From Gilvibacter sp. SZ-19 (GTDB taxonomy: Bacteria; Bacteroidota; Bacteroidia; Flavobacteriales; Flavobacteriaceae), in contig NZ_CP019333.1 in the NCBI RefSeq assembly GCF_002163875.1, positions 502,864-566,863 of the forward strand: a stretch of DNA of 64,000 nt. The letters are read 5' to 3'. The notes below the pieces were generated by a model that saw only the letters and a list, made by a program, of their open reading frames with translations, did no database searches and had not been told where the DNA came from. Positions within the stretch are counted from its first letter, which is position 1. Each line of letters opens with the position of its first letter. The translations under genes were made by a program, and so were the position numbers. This document shows positions 39,224 to 48,328 of the stretch, one piece after another.

Positions 39224-39948
39224 TAAATGGATTGTCGAAGTTTTTGAGCTTCTCCGATAGCAATACGATGCTGTCTCCTGCTGTCTTTACCCATAGTAGC
39301 GGCCTCTGCGAGTACTTCATCAAGTATGGCAAGAGCCTTTTCCTCTTCTGCCTTATCGATATAATGCCGCGCCAACTGAACGCGCTCTGCATAATTCGAA
39401 TAACGTTTATCAATACTCTCAAAATAGGGTTGCGCTGCTTCGGAGTCTCCTTTAGCGTCTAAGGCTAATGCATAATAAAGTACTACTGGTGACTTTAAAA
39501 ATTCTGGATGCTCTTTGATACTTTCTGCCTCTTGAATGATCCAATCGGTCTCTCCCTGGGCCTGGTAGGCTCGAATTAATTGCATTTTCACGTGCACGTC
39601 GTTAGAGAAATTTCCACTAAGGGCATCCCTGTAGTGGCCAACAGCTTCGGAATAATTACCTTGTTCGAGTAAGGCATCGGCCAAATTAACTCGATTTTGA
39701 AAGGTATCGGCAAAGTCCAGCTGTGCTCTAAGGTCAGTGATCTTTTTGGTTGGATTGATAACGGCCGTGAGGTCACGTTGAAGCTTATCCACCTCATTCT
39801 TCTGAACCATTTGTGTCAAAATGTAGAAAATACCACCTATGAGTGGCAAAAATATTATGACGAAAATCCAATAGTAGGGTCTACCTGTTTTCCAGATATG
39901 ATAAAGACAAACACCTTGGATCAAAAGAATAAGAATGTAGTAAGGCAC
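39223..39948 (-). CDS. Membrane-anchored TPR protein
   Basis: 241 aa. Two N-terminal transmembrane helices ('YYILILLIQGVCLYHIW', 'YYWIFVIIFLPLIGGIFYIL', PLDc_N-like) followed by TPR-like helical repeats including 'RVNLADALLEQGNYSEAVGHYRDAL' and 'VVLYYALALDAKGDSEAAQPYFESI'. Likely a scaffold on the cytoplasmic face. GTG start at 39948, no ATG nearby. Partner unknown. Confidence 0.75.
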   Translation of the reverse strand: MPYYILILLIQGVCLYHIWKTGRPYYWIFVIIFLPLIGGIFYILTQMVQKNEVDKLQRDLTAVINPTKKITDLRAQLDFADTFQNRVNLADALLEQGNYSEAVGHYRDALSGNFSNDVHVKMQLIRAYQAQGETDWIIQEAESIKEHPEFLKSPVVLYYALALDAKGDSEAAQPYFESIDKRYSNYAERVQLARHYIDKAEEEKALAILDEVLAEAATMGKDSRRQHRIAIGEAQKLRQSI

Positions 39949-39974
39949 GCCCTAAACTAAGTAATTCTTTTTAG

Positions 39975-40733
39975 TTATCGAGTAAACACCAATTCTGTCT
40001 CGGTAGAAAGCTCCTCAGAGAAACCGTAACCTTCTTTATTGAAAGCTTTTATATCTTCTATAGTGGTTCCTTGAGTGTCTATCAAGTGACGACTCATCAT
40101 TCCACGAGCAGGTTTGGCAAAGGTTCCAATGGTTTTGTATTGACCGTTCTTGAACTCTTTAAACACCGGGGTTATCACCTGAGCCTTGAGTTTCTTGGCA
40201 TCTATGGCTTTAAAGTACTCATTGCTCGCCAAGTTGACCAGAATGTCATCTGAGGTCAATTCTTCGTTGAGCTGTTTAGTGATCTTGTCCTTCCAGAATT
40301 CGTAAAGGTTCTTTTTAACTCCCACCGGCATTTTAGTACCCATCTCCAAACGATAGGCTTGCATTAGATCTAAGGGTTTTAAAAGTCCGTAGAGGCCAGA
40401 AAGGATTCGCAAGTGGTCCTGTGCAAAGTCAATGGCCGACTCATCCATAGTAAAAGCATCAAGACCGCGATATACGTCTCCGGCAAAAGTGAACATGGCT
40501 GGCCTGGCGTTATCGGTATCAAACGGCAATGACCACTCCTGATTACGCTCGTAATTCAAGCTCGCCAAAGCATCCGAAATGTGCATCAGTTTTGAAAGTC
40601 CTTTGGCGGATTTCTTTTTTAGCAATTTGTTGAGGCGCTCTGCCTCTGCCTGAAAAGCAGGTTGTGTGTGCTTGTTAGTCGGTAAAGCAGTTTCTAGATC
40701 GAGCGATTTGGCTGGTGATATTACAATTTTCAC
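39975..40733 (-). CDS. yaaA: Peroxide stress protein YaaA
   Basis: 252 aa. YaaA/DUF328 family: 'MKIVISPAKSLDLET', 'ALASLNYERNQEW', 'PAMFTFAGDVYRGLDAFTM', 'LRILSGLYGLLKPLDLMQAYRLEMGTKM', 'GTFAKPARGMMSRHLID'. In E. coli it limits free iron and DNA damage during H2O2 stress and binds DNA. Start is GTG. Promoter: minus-strand TATTTTTG (40765-40758) with TTG 20 nt upstream (40788-40786). Confidence 0.92.
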   Translation of the reverse strand: MKIVISPAKSLDLETALPTNKHTQPAFQAEAERLNKLLKKKSAKGLSKLMHISDALASLNYERNQEWSLPFDTDNARPAMFTFAGDVYRGLDAFTMDESAIDFAQDHLRILSGLYGLLKPLDLMQAYRLEMGTKMPVGVKKNLYEFWKDKITKQLNEELTSDDILVNLASNEYFKAIDAKKLKAQVITPVFKEFKNGQYKTIGTFAKPARGMMSRHLIDTQGTTIEDIKAFNKEGYGFSEELSTETELVFTR

Positions 40734-40757
40734 AGGGCTTTCTTTTTTAGATCTTTA

Positions 40758-40788
40758 CAAAAATACGGAACTCTCCTAGCGAGAACAA
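40758..40788 (-). promoter_or_regulatory. yaaA promoter
   Basis: Minus strand TTG (40788-40786), 20 nt, TATTTTTG (40765-40758); exact fit to consensus. Leader of about 20 nt. Confidence 0.6.
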
Positions 40789-40834
40789 GGGGCAAAACTA
40801 AAGTGTGTAAATGCCACTATTGACTAAACCAATA

Positions 40835-41869
40835 CTACTGCATATGCTTGGCGTAGTCGCGCCATTTGGCAATACACTTTTCCATATCCTCTGGCAAAGC
40901 TGCTTGAAAACGCATGAATTCACCGCTAACCGGATGCTCAAAGCCTAACGTTGCCGCATGCAAAGCTTGCCTCGGTAGCACTTTAAAACAGTTCTCCACA
41001 AATTGTTTGTACTTGGTAAAAGTGGTTCCTTTTAAGATCTTTTCGCCACCGTAACGTTCGTCATTGAAAAGGGTGTGACCAATGTGTTTCATGTGTACAC
41101 GGATCTGATGGGTACGACCTGTCTCTAAAGTGCAGGAAACCAAAGTAACATAGCCCAAACGCTCCTGAACTTGGTAATGAGTTACCGCTGGCTTTCCTTT
41201 CAGGTCGGCTTCTTCGCCTAAGAAGACCGTGTTTTGAAGTCTATTTTTAGGATGTCTGCCGATATGACCTTCTACAGTGCCTTGATCTTCTTCCATATTG
41301 CCCCAAACCAAAGCGGTATAGGTTCTCTCTGTGGTCTTATTGAAGAACTGTGAAGCCAGATGAGTCATGGCCTCTTCGGTTTTAGCAACCACCAATAAAC
41401 CACTGGTATCTTTGTCAATGCGATGCACTAGGCCAGGTCTACCGCTACTATTGTTAGGTAAATTCTCAAAGTGATAGGTCAGGGCATTGATCAAAGTTCC
41501 ACTGTAATTTCCGTGCCCTGGATGCACCACCATTCCTGCAGGTTTGTTGACCACCAATACGGCATCGTCTTCATAAACTATGTCGAGCGGAATGTCTTCT
41601 GGAACCAACAGAAACTCATACGGCGGATGGGCGAACATCACCGTCACAACATCGTGTGGTTTTACCTTGTAATTCGATTTTACGGGAACGTCGTTAACGT
41701 ATATATTACCCGCTGTAGCAGCCTTTTGGATCTTATTGCGAGTGGCCTTTTCAATATAGTTCATCAGGAATTTATCCACGCGAAGTGGCTGCTGACCTTT
41801 TTCCGCTACAAATCGATGGTGTTCGTAAAGATCGTCGTTTTCCTCTTGTTCCAAGGCCTCTTTATCCAT
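40835..41869 (-). CDS. RluA/RluD-family 23S rRNA pseudouridine synthase
   Basis: 344 aa from ATG 41869; the frame is open to 41935 but that part lies within the PASTA gene. N-terminal S4 domain ('QPLRVDKFLMNYIEKATRNKIQKAATAGNIYVNDVPVKSNYKV') and catalytic domain with 'PGLVHRIDKDTSGLLVVAKT' (catalytic Asp of HRLDxxTSG type), 'VSCTLETGRTHQIRVHMKHIGH'. Likely RluD, modifying helix 69 of 23S rRNA. Overlaps the PASTA gene stop by 8 nt. Confidence 0.9.
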   Translation of the reverse strand: MDKEALEQEENDDLYEHHRFVAEKGQQPLRVDKFLMNYIEKATRNKIQKAATAGNIYVNDVPVKSNYKVKPHDVVTVMFAHPPYEFLLVPEDIPLDIVYEDDAVLVVNKPAGMVVHPGHGNYSGTLINALTYHFENLPNNSSGRPGLVHRIDKDTSGLLVVAKTEEAMTHLASQFFNKTTERTYTALVWGNMEEDQGTVEGHIGRHPKNRLQNTVFLGEEADLKGKPAVTHYQVQERLGYVTLVSCTLETGRTHQIRVHMKHIGHTLFNDERYGGEKILKGTTFTKYKQFVENCFKVLPRQALHAATLGFEHPVSGEFMRFQAALPEDMEKCIAKWRDYAKHMQ

Positions 41870-42473
41870 CGGAATCGGAATCAGAATCAATACCGGAATC
41901 AGCTTCGCGTCCCATGCGCAGGTTACCTTTACCATCGCCCAAAACGAGATCTATAACTGCAGTCTTTTGCAACATCGCCCCTGGTTCAATGAGTTCACCT
42001 TTATGACGTAATTGCAAGACCTCATCCTTAGCGATATAAGGTCTGTAGGTTACCTTTCCGATCTTAAAGCCCATAGAAACCAAGGTAGGTTCGGCCTGTC
42101 GTCTGGTTCGTCCAACTACATTGGGTACAGGAAGCGAACGGTAGTCCGATCGGTTTACGGTAAGATAAATGGTTCGTTTCTCCTTGACCATACTTCCTGC
42201 CTTTGGCAGTTGTTCAATAACAGACTGTTTTGGATAATCTGGATTGTAATTGGTAGTATCTAAGACCTCCCAACGCAAGTCCAATTCTGTGAGTGCAAGG
42301 TTTGCCTCATCTAAGGTCATTTTGGCCAGATCGGGCACCTGTATCTGTTGATTGTGATTGGTACTCATCCGCAGATAGAACAGCAATACAAAGACAAATC
42401 CAACGGCAACCAAAAGGGCCAAGCCAAGTTGTTTTAAGAATGTTTTGGTCAGTAAGAATCTAACGAAACTCAT
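41862..42473 (-). CDS. PASTA domain membrane protein
   Basis: 203 aa. One N-terminal transmembrane helix ('LGLALLVAVGFVFVLLFYL'), then two or three PASTA domains: 'QIQVPDLAKMTLDEANLALTELDLRWEV', 'LPVPNVVGRTRRQAEPTLVSMGFKIGKV' and 'KHGELIEPGAML'-like remainder. PASTA domains bind peptidoglycan fragments. There is no kinase or transpeptidase domain. The tail GIDSDSDSDG is encoded by short GAATC-type repeats. Neighbouring ddl also belongs to peptidoglycan synthesis. Confidence 0.85.
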   Translation of the reverse strand: MSFVRFLLTKTFLKQLGLALLVAVGFVFVLLFYLRMSTNHNQQIQVPDLAKMTLDEANLALTELDLRWEVLDTTNYNPDYPKQSVIEQLPKAGSMVKEKRTIYLTVNRSDYRSLPVPNVVGRTRRQAEPTLVSMGFKIGKVTYRPYIAKDEVLQLRHKGELIEPGAMLQKTAVIDLVLGDGKGNLRMGREADSGIDSDSDSDG

Positions 42474-42508
42474 TAAAACGAATAGTTAATTTAAAAGACG
42501 AAAATACA

Positions 42509-42516
42509 TATATTTG
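42509..42516 (+). promoter_or_regulatory. -7 box of ddl-coaD
   Basis: TATATTTG, exact consensus, in the 124-nt divergent region; leader of ~77 nt to the ddl ATG. Confidence 0.45.
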
Positions 42517-42597
42517 AGAAGATATTACAACTGCTCAACGATTTGGTTCAGCCACAGCTGAAACTTAAACAACAAACGCTAAAATCTGCACAATCTT

Positions 42598-43581
42598 ATG
42601 ACGCCCATTAAAGTTGCCGTAATTATGGGAGGCTTTTCCAGCGAACAATCAATTTCTATGGAAAGTGGAGCCACCGTGGTAAAACACTTGCAAGATGCAG
42701 GTTTTGAGGTTTTTGCCGTGCATATTGAACCCAATCAGTGGTATTATCTGGATGGCAAAAATAAAAAGCACCGGGTCGACAAAGGCAATTTTAGTTTTGA
42801 GGTGAATTCAGAACGAGTAGTGCCAGATGCTGTATTTAATGTAATTCACGGTACACCGGGAGAAGATGGCTATATGCAAGCCTATTTCGAATTGTTGGGT
42901 ATTCCGCAGACCTCCTGCAATTTCTATCAAGCCGCACTGAGCTTTAACAAGCGTGATTGTTTGGCTGTATTGAAGCAGTTTGGAGTCAAATGTGCCCAAT
43001 CGTATTACCTTAACAAACAAACTCCGGTAGCCTTAGAAGAGATTGTCAAGACCGTTGGTTTTCCTTGTTTTGTGAAGCCGAACCGTGCCGGAAGCAGCTA
43101 CGGCGTGACTAAGGTCTATCAGATGGAAGAATTACAACCTGCAATAGACAAGGCTTTCGAAGAAGATCATCAGATCTTAATAGAAACTGCCTTGGTAGGA
43201 ACAGAGGTTAGCGTAGGTGCCTACGACAAGAATGGAGATGTTCAAGTATTATTGCCCACAGAGATAGTTAGTGAGAATGACTTCTTTGATTATGAAGCGA
43301 AATATTTGGGGAAATCCCAAGAGATAACCCCAGCGCGAATAAGCGAGGAAGAAACGGCTAAAGCTCAGGCAGAGACCGCTAGAATCTACGGACTTTTAGA
43401 AATGAGTGGTTTGGTGCGATGTGATTTTATTCTTCAAGATGGCGAACCTTATTTCTTAGAGGTCAACACCAATCCGGGCTTGTCTGAAGCCAGTATCATC
43501 CCTAAGCAAGCAGCAACGGCAGGCATACCGCTAGCAGAGCTCTTTGCACAATTGGTACACAACGTATTGCCGCAGAAATAG
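42598..43581 (+). CDS. ddl: D-alanine--D-alanine ligase
   Basis: 327 aa. ATP-grasp enzyme making D-Ala-D-Ala for peptidoglycan. Motifs: 'VAVIMGGFSSEQSISMESG', 'VFNVIHGTPGEDGYMQAYFELLGIPQTSCN', 'PCFVKPNRAGSSYGVTKV', 'EVSVGAYDKNGDVQVLLPTEIV', 'GLVRCDFILQDGEPYFLEVNTNPGLSEASIIPKQ'. Co-directional with coaD, 13 nt apart. Confidence 0.96.
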   Translation: MTPIKVAVIMGGFSSEQSISMESGATVVKHLQDAGFEVFAVHIEPNQWYYLDGKNKKHRVDKGNFSFEVNSERVVPDAVFNVIHGTPGEDGYMQAYFELLGIPQTSCNFYQAALSFNKRDCLAVLKQFGVKCAQSYYLNKQTPVALEEIVKTVGFPCFVKPNRAGSSYGVTKVYQMEELQPAIDKAFEEDHQILIETALVGTEVSVGAYDKNGDVQVLLPTEIVSENDFFDYEAKYLGKSQEITPARISEEETAKAQAETARIYGLLEMSGLVRCDFILQDGEPYFLEVNTNPGLSEASIIPKQAATAGIPLAELFAQLVHNVLPQK

Positions 43582-43594
43582 TATCTTAGTAAAC

Positions 43595-44053
43595 ATGAAG
43601 AAAAAGGCAGTATTTCCAGGCTCTTTTGATCCGATCACTTTAGGACATTGCGACATCATAGAACGCGGTTTGCAACTCTTTGACGAAATCGTATTGGCCA
43701 TTGGAGTTAATTCAGCCAAACAGTACACCTTTGGCTTAGAAGAGCGCAAACGCTTTTTAGAAGAGACCTTTGCAGAAGAAAGTCGAATCAGCATTGCCAC
43801 TTACAATACCCTTACCGTAGACTTTTGTAAAAGTGTTGAGGCACAATTCATCTTAAGAGGTTTAAGAAGCACTAAGGACTTCAATTACGAGCAACCCATA
43901 GCTCAGACCAACCGCGTTATGGCCGGCGATGTAGAAACCGTTTTCTTAATGGCTTCTCCAGAGGTAACCCACATCTCTTCTTCCATAGTGAGAGAGATCA
44001 TGAAATACAATGGGAATTACCAAAACTTGGTTCCTTACACCGTTAGAAAATAA
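43595..44053 (+). CDS. coaD: Pantetheine-phosphate adenylyltransferase
   Basis: 152 aa from ATG 43595; the open frame extends into ddl but coding starts here. Nucleotidyltransferase motif 'FPGSFDPITLGHCDIIERG', 'ILRGLRSTKDFNYEQPIAQTNRVM', and 'ISSSIVREI'. Fourth step of coenzyme A synthesis. Followed by a strong bidirectional terminator. Confidence 0.96.
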   Translation: MKKKAVFPGSFDPITLGHCDIIERGLQLFDEIVLAIGVNSAKQYTFGLEERKRFLEETFAEESRISIATYNTLTVDFCKSVEAQFILRGLRSTKDFNYEQPIAQTNRVMAGDVETVFLMASPEVTHISSSIVREIMKYNGNYQNLVPYTVRK

Positions 44054-44060
44054 AGACATA

Positions 44061-44092
44061 AAAAAACCCTGCCGTTTGGCAGGGTTTCTTTT
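44061..44092. terminator. Bidirectional terminator between coaD and the T9SS-sorted protein
   Basis: AAACCCTGCC - GTTT - GGCAGGGTTT with A/T runs on both sides; serves the plus-strand coaD and the minus-strand gene ending at 44108. Confidence 0.85.
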
Positions 44093-44107
44093 GCAATAGA
44101 CTAGGTC

Positions 44108-44833
44108 TTATTGCTTAACGATCTTAGTTGTGTAGTTTCCTTCAGTAGTTTCTAAAGTAAACATATAGATCCCGTTAGAAAGACCAGAAGTGTTGATGGC
44201 TCCATTTACCATTACAACTCCAGTGTCTCTACCCAATACGTCGAAAAGCTTAGCGCTAGTTACTTCAGCTCCTACAGGAACAGTAACGTTAAGCACGTCT
44301 TTTACAGGGTTAGGATAAACAGATACACCTTCTAGGTTGTTGTCTGCAGTAGATAGTGTGGCAAGTACAGCATCTCCTGAAACATCGATGTTAGAGATAG
44401 CCTCGTTAGCAACTAGCATGAACACGATATCTCCATCGTTGAAGATAGCAGTTCTTGTACCGTCAAGACCAGCATCGTTATCAAAGCATCCAGCTCCAAT
44501 ACCACCTAGGTTATCAGTTACAGTCAATCCAGTTGGATCAGTTTCGTCAAGAGTAGTAGCGAAATAGAATACTGGATCAGAAACACCAACAGGGTTAGAA
44601 AGTGTTGCAGTTACCGTACCTCCAGTTACTACTTCAAATTTGTAATCAAGCGAAGGAACGTTGAAGTTACATCCTACTTGACCTTCTTCTTGAGTACCAT
44701 TTGGAACGTTGGCATCAACATCAGTGTATGGAAGCGCACCGATTTGGATAGCGTTAGCCATGTCCACGTTTGTTTGTGCAAACGACACGCCTGCTACCAT
44801 TAGACAGGCCAATAAAAGAGTAATTTTCTTCAT
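44108..44833 (-). CDS. Secreted protein with T9SS type A sorting domain
   Basis: 241 aa. Signal peptide (MKKITLLLACLMVAGVSFAQ). Residues ~21-155 form a beta-rich domain containing two Cys (VGCNFNVPSL and GAGCFDND) and Asp-rich loops; function not recognised. The last ~75 residues (VYPNPVKDVLNVTVPVGAEV...LFDVLGRD...INTSGLSNGIYMFTLET...KIVKQ) are a Por secretion tail. Near-consensus promoter on the minus strand: TTG, 20 nt, TACATTTA, just upstream. Confidence 0.85.
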   Translation of the reverse strand: MKKITLLLACLMVAGVSFAQTNVDMANAIQIGALPYTDVDANVPNGTQEEGQVGCNFNVPSLDYKFEVVTGGTVTATLSNPVGVSDPVFYFATTLDETDPTGLTVTDNLGGIGAGCFDNDAGLDGTRTAIFNDGDIVFMLVANEAISNIDVSGDAVLATLSTADNNLEGVSVYPNPVKDVLNVTVPVGAEVTSAKLFDVLGRDTGVVMVNGAINTSGLSNGIYMFTLETTEGNYTTKIVKQ

Positions 44834-44946
44834 GTCAATTTGTTTTAAGATTAGTTTTACATCGTAAATGTAGCATTTAAAAGTTGAAAGAACAAAGTGA
44901 AAATCCTATTCTTTTATAATTTTAAGCCATTAAATTTCAAAGCACT

Positions 44947-46689
44947 ATGCACAGAATCCTTGCCTGTTCCTTTATTTTACTGTTATTATCGTGTAAATCT
45001 GATGTAAATTCCGAAGCCGATTTTACCACCCTTTTTGAGCAGTCGGATGGACTGCAAACCCCTGAGTACTCGGCGGTTATTTCTTACTACGAGGACTTGA
45101 GTGAGGCTTACACCTCTGTAGCCATGTACGAAATGGATAGGACAGACAGCGGTAATCCCTTGCATTTAGTGACTTTCAACCCAAATCGAAGCTTTGATTC
45201 AGAGCTAGGCTTGGACGGCAAACAAACCGTGGTCTTGATCAACAATGGGATCCACCCTGGAGAAAGTGACGGTATAGATGCTAGTATGATGCTTATGAGA
45301 GACTTGGCACAAGGAAAGATACAAGTGCCTCAAAACCTTATAGTCGCGGTTATTCCGGTTTACAATATTGGAGGTGCACTTAATCGCAACTCCCACAGCC
45401 GAACAAATCAAAACGGTCCGGAAGAATACGGATTCAGAGGTAATGCTAGAAACTTTGACCTGAATCGGGATTTTATCAAAAGCGACACCCGCAACGCCAC
45501 GGCCTTTCACAAGTTGTTTCAGTTGTTGGATCCGGATGTGTTTATAGACAACCACGTGAGCAATGGTGCCGATTACCAGTATACACTCACCCATCTTTTT
45601 ACCCAACACAATAAACTCGGGGGGCAAGCTGGTACATTTTTGCACGAAAGAATGATGCCCGCACTAGAAGATTCCTTGCAAGCAAAAGGTTGGGATATTA
45701 CTCCCTACGTAAATGTGTTCAACCGCACTCCAGAATCGGGTTTTTCACAATTTCTGGACGGCCCCAGATATTCTACAGGTTACACCAGCCTGTTCAATAC
45801 CCTTGGTCTAATGGTAGAGACCCATATGCTCAAGCCTTATAAAGATCGCGTTATGGGTACTTATGCGCTGATGCAATCGGTATTGGAATTTGCTGAATCT
45901 AATTCGGAGCAGATCAAACAAGTTAAACGCAATGCTTGGAAGAATTATACCGTAGGGGCTGATTATCCGATCGGCTGGACGGTAGACAGCAGTAAGACCT
46001 CAAGCTTGAATTTTAAAGGATTTGAGGGTACCTACATTCCAAGTGCTATCACCGGGGCCAATCGCCTTAAATACGATCGCGATCAAGCTTTCGAAAAACC
46101 GGTCACTTATTACAACTATTTCAAAGCCACAGATACCATAACCATCCCAGAATATTACATTATCCCCAAAGGTTGGTGGCCGATCATAAATCGTTTAAGA
46201 GCCAATGGTGTGAGCATGGATCAATTCGATAAGGACACTGTATTAAGCGTTACCAGCTACCGCATAGCGGACTATAAGACCTACAACAGACCGTATGAAG
46301 GGCATTATCCGCATTACAATACCCAAGTAGAGGCTATAGAAACCGATGTTCTCATTGCTAAAGGCAGTTATAAAGTCTCTACGCAACAAGAAGCTGTTCG
46401 CTACCTACTGGAAACATTAGAACCAACGGCGGTGGACTCCTTTTTCAATTGGAATTTCTTCGATACTATTTTGCAACAAAAAGAAGGTTTCTCGCCCTAT
46501 GTCTGGGAAGATCTTGCCTTGGAATTCTTAAACGAGAACCCCGATATCAAAGCCGAGTTTGAAGCAAAGAAGGCCGCCGATGCGAACTTTGCTCAGAATT
46601 GGTATGCACAACTGGATTGGATACACAAGCGATCGCCCTACTATGAGGCAGCGCATTTACGCTATCCGATCTACAGGGTGGGTGGTTAA
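44947..46689 (+). CDS. M14 family zinc carboxypeptidase lipoprotein
   Basis: 580 aa. Lipoprotein signal 'RILACSFILLLLSC'. M14 zinc site: 'NNGIHPGESDGIDASMMLMRDLA' (HxxE), 'ARNFDLNRDFIKSDT' (substrate Asn-Arg), 'DVFIDNHVSNGADYQYTL' (second metal His) and 'GLMVETHMLKPY' (catalytic Glu region). The C-terminal ~270 residues are an unassigned accessory region. Likely trims peptides in the periplasm or at the outer membrane. Converges with the NUDIX gene, overlapping by 33 nt. Confidence 0.88.
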   Translation: MHRILACSFILLLLSCKSDVNSEADFTTLFEQSDGLQTPEYSAVISYYEDLSEAYTSVAMYEMDRTDSGNPLHLVTFNPNRSFDSELGLDGKQTVVLINNGIHPGESDGIDASMMLMRDLAQGKIQVPQNLIVAVIPVYNIGGALNRNSHSRTNQNGPEEYGFRGNARNFDLNRDFIKSDTRNATAFHKLFQLLDPDVFIDNHVSNGADYQYTLTHLFTQHNKLGGQAGTFLHERMMPALEDSLQAKGWDITPYVNVFNRTPESGFSQFLDGPRYSTGYTSLFNTLGLMVETHMLKPYKDRVMGTYALMQSVLEFAESNSEQIKQVKRNAWKNYTVGADYPIGWTVDSSKTSSLNFKGFEGTYIPSAITGANRLKYDRDQAFEKPVTYYNYFKATDTITIPEYYIIPKGWWPIINRLRANGVSMDQFDKDTVLSVTSYRIADYKTYNRPYEGHYPHYNTQVEAIETDVLIAKGSYKVSTQQEAVRYLLETLEPTAVDSFFNWNFFDTILQQKEGFSPYVWEDLALEFLNENPDIKAEFEAKKAADANFAQNWYAQLDWIHKRSPYYEAAHLRYPIYRVGG

Positions 46690-47283
46690 ATACTCCTTCG
46701 GAAAGAGTAGCTTGATATTCTCGTAGCTACCTTGAAGTGCTTTTTGGGTTTGGGCAAAATTCTTCCATTTCGCCTTTTCGATACCTTCTTTGGTCTGTGG
46801 TTTTAGATTGCCGCTGTACGAGGTGTGCATTTCGTACCAGTAGGTGATCTTGAGTCTGCGCTCGCCGTTGCGCTTAAAGACGTGATAGGTCTTTTGAATA
46901 AATCTTGTCACCTCGAGTTTCTTGGCACCAGTTTCCTCTTGTACTTCTCGAACTGCAGCGTCCTCTGGAGTTTCATCTTTCTCCAATCCGCCTTTGGGCA
47001 GATCCCATTTCTTATTGCGGTAGATAAACAATATTTCTTTATTGTCGTTGTAGACCAAACCGCCACCAGCTTCCACTACTTTTAGTTTTTTACGCAGGTA
47101 GTATTCGAGTTTGTCGACCTCTGCGTGGTAGAGATTCACGTGGGTAAGCTCTCCTTTCTCGATCTTTTTGATCAACTTTTTGAAACGCACCAGTTCTATA
47201 GGGATAGAGACGTACTTTTTACCGATGGATTTCTCCGTGGAAAGTATCACCGGAATCTCATTTATAAAAACTTTATAATACAT
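46657..47283 (-). CDS. NUDIX hydrolase
   Basis: 208 aa from ATG 47283 (a TTG at 47289 lies 6 nt upstream). The Nudix box 'GGLEKDETPEDAAVREVQEETGA' matches GX5EX7REUXEEXGU. The ~70-residue N-terminal extension contains charged helices ('LVRFKKLIKKIEKGELTHVNLYH') and is not assigned. Hydrolyses a nucleoside-diphosphate-linked substrate, identity unknown. Its ATG is 7 nt from the divergent pyrE ATG. Confidence 0.88.
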   Translation of the reverse strand: MYYKVFINEIPVILSTEKSIGKKYVSIPIELVRFKKLIKKIEKGELTHVNLYHAEVDKLEYYLRKKLKVVEAGGGLVYNDNKEILFIYRNKKWDLPKGGLEKDETPEDAAVREVQEETGAKKLEVTRFIQKTYHVFKRNGERRLKITYWYEMHTSYSGNLKPQTKEGIEKAKWKNFAQTQKALQGSYENIKLLFPKEYLTTHPVDRIA

Positions 47284-47291
47284 TTGCAAAA
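47279..47291 (+). promoter_or_regulatory. pyrE promoter directly abutting the start codon
   Basis: TACATTTG (47279-47286) then CAAA and the ATG of pyrE. Transcription would begin at or next to the A of ATG, implying a leaderless mRNA. On the minus strand TCATTTTG, one base off consensus, sits 3 nt before the NUDIX ATG. Confidence 0.5.
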
Positions 47292-47932
47292 TGATATTGA
47301 AAAAGGAAACGGCTCAAAAAACCGCTGAACTTTTGTTGCAAATTAATGCAATAAAATTGCAACCACAAAACCCTTTTACATGGGCTTCTGGTTGGAAGTC
47401 ACCTATCTATTGTGACAATCGGATCACCTTGTCTTATCCGCACATTCGCAACTTTTTAAGAGAACACTTGGCCGGACAGATCGAAGAGCTCTACGGCAAA
47501 CCTGATGTTATTGCAGGAGTTGCTACTGGGGCCATTGGTATAGGTATGTTGGTTGCTGATTATATGAATTTACCCTTCATTTATGTCCGTCCGGAGCCTA
47601 AAAAGCACGGCCGTCAGAATCAGATCGAAGGTATTTTAGAAGAGCATCAATCTGTAGTGGTTGTGGAAGACCTGATCAGTACTGGGAAAAGTAGTTTGAA
47701 CGCCGTTAAGGCACTGCGAGAAGCCAACGCACAGGTAAAAGGTATGCTCGCCTTGTTTTCTTACGGATTCGATACGGCAACAACCAATTTTGAAGAGGCT
47801 CAGGTACAACTGCACACTTTGAGTAACTATCAGCATTTATTGGAACAGGCCGAAAAATCCAAATACATCACCAAAGACGAATTAGAAACTTTACAACAGT
47901 GGCGTAAAGATCCCGCCAACTGGATGCAATAA
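47291..47932 (+). CDS. pyrE: Orotate phosphoribosyltransferase
   Basis: 213 aa. 'NPFTWASGWKSPIYCDNRITLSYPHIRNFL' N-terminal hood, 'DVIAGVATGAIGIGMLVADYMNLPFIYVRPEPKKHGRQNQIEG' (catalytic Lys loop) and PRPP motif 'VVVVEDLISTGKSSLNAV'. Converts orotate to OMP in pyrimidine synthesis. Unusually placed next to a NUDIX gene with almost no intergenic DNA. Confidence 0.96.
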   Translation: MILKKETAQKTAELLLQINAIKLQPQNPFTWASGWKSPIYCDNRITLSYPHIRNFLREHLAGQIEELYGKPDVIAGVATGAIGIGMLVADYMNLPFIYVRPEPKKHGRQNQIEGILEEHQSVVVVEDLISTGKSSLNAVKALREANAQVKGMLALFSYGFDTATTNFEEAQVQLHTLSNYQHLLEQAEKSKYITKDELETLQQWRKDPANWMQ

Positions 47933-47935
47933 GCT

Positions 47936-48328
47936 ATGAATTTAACAAGCAAGACCGTAACCCTAGATAAATCAGCTCAAGAAGTCTGCGACTTTTTAAG
48001 CGATGTAAAGAACTTTGAGCAGCTCATGCCAGAGAACACTGCAAAATTTGAGCTCATTGGTGATAACGCCTTTGTCTTTGCTCTTAAAGGTATGCCTGAG
48101 ATCGCCTTGGAACTCAAGGAGATCAACGCTCCAAATCAGGTTGTTCTAGGCGCCAAAAGTGATAAATTACCTTTCACACTTACCGCTAATATAGAAGAGC
48201 TAGAGGCTAATAAATCTGCAACTACTTTAGACTTTGCAGGAGAATTCAACGCTATGATGGCGATGATGATCAAAGGCCCTATCAAATCGTTCTTAGAAGC
48301 ATTGACAGATCAGCTACAAACGATCTAG
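47936..48328 (+). CDS. SRPBCC family protein
   Basis: 130 aa. Small START/Bet v1-like protein: 'VTLDKSAQEVCDFLSDVKNFEQLMPENTAKFELIGDNAFVFALKGMPEIALELKEI' and a C-terminal helix 'MMAMMIKGPIKSFLEALTDQLQ'. Commonly follows pyrE in Flavobacteriia (general knowledge). 3 nt after pyrE stop, so same operon. Ligand unknown. Converges with birA, overlapping by 4 nt. Confidence 0.8.
   Translation: MNLTSKTVTLDKSAQEVCDFLSDVKNFEQLMPENTAKFELIGDNAFVFALKGMPEIALELKEINAPNQVVLGAKSDKLPFTLTANIEELEANKSATTLDFAGEFNAMMAMMIKGPIKSFLEALTDQLQTI

Noticed and set aside
44337-44567. Antisense frame over the T9SS-sorted protein
   Set aside because: It is a shadow of a highly biased coding region on the other strand.
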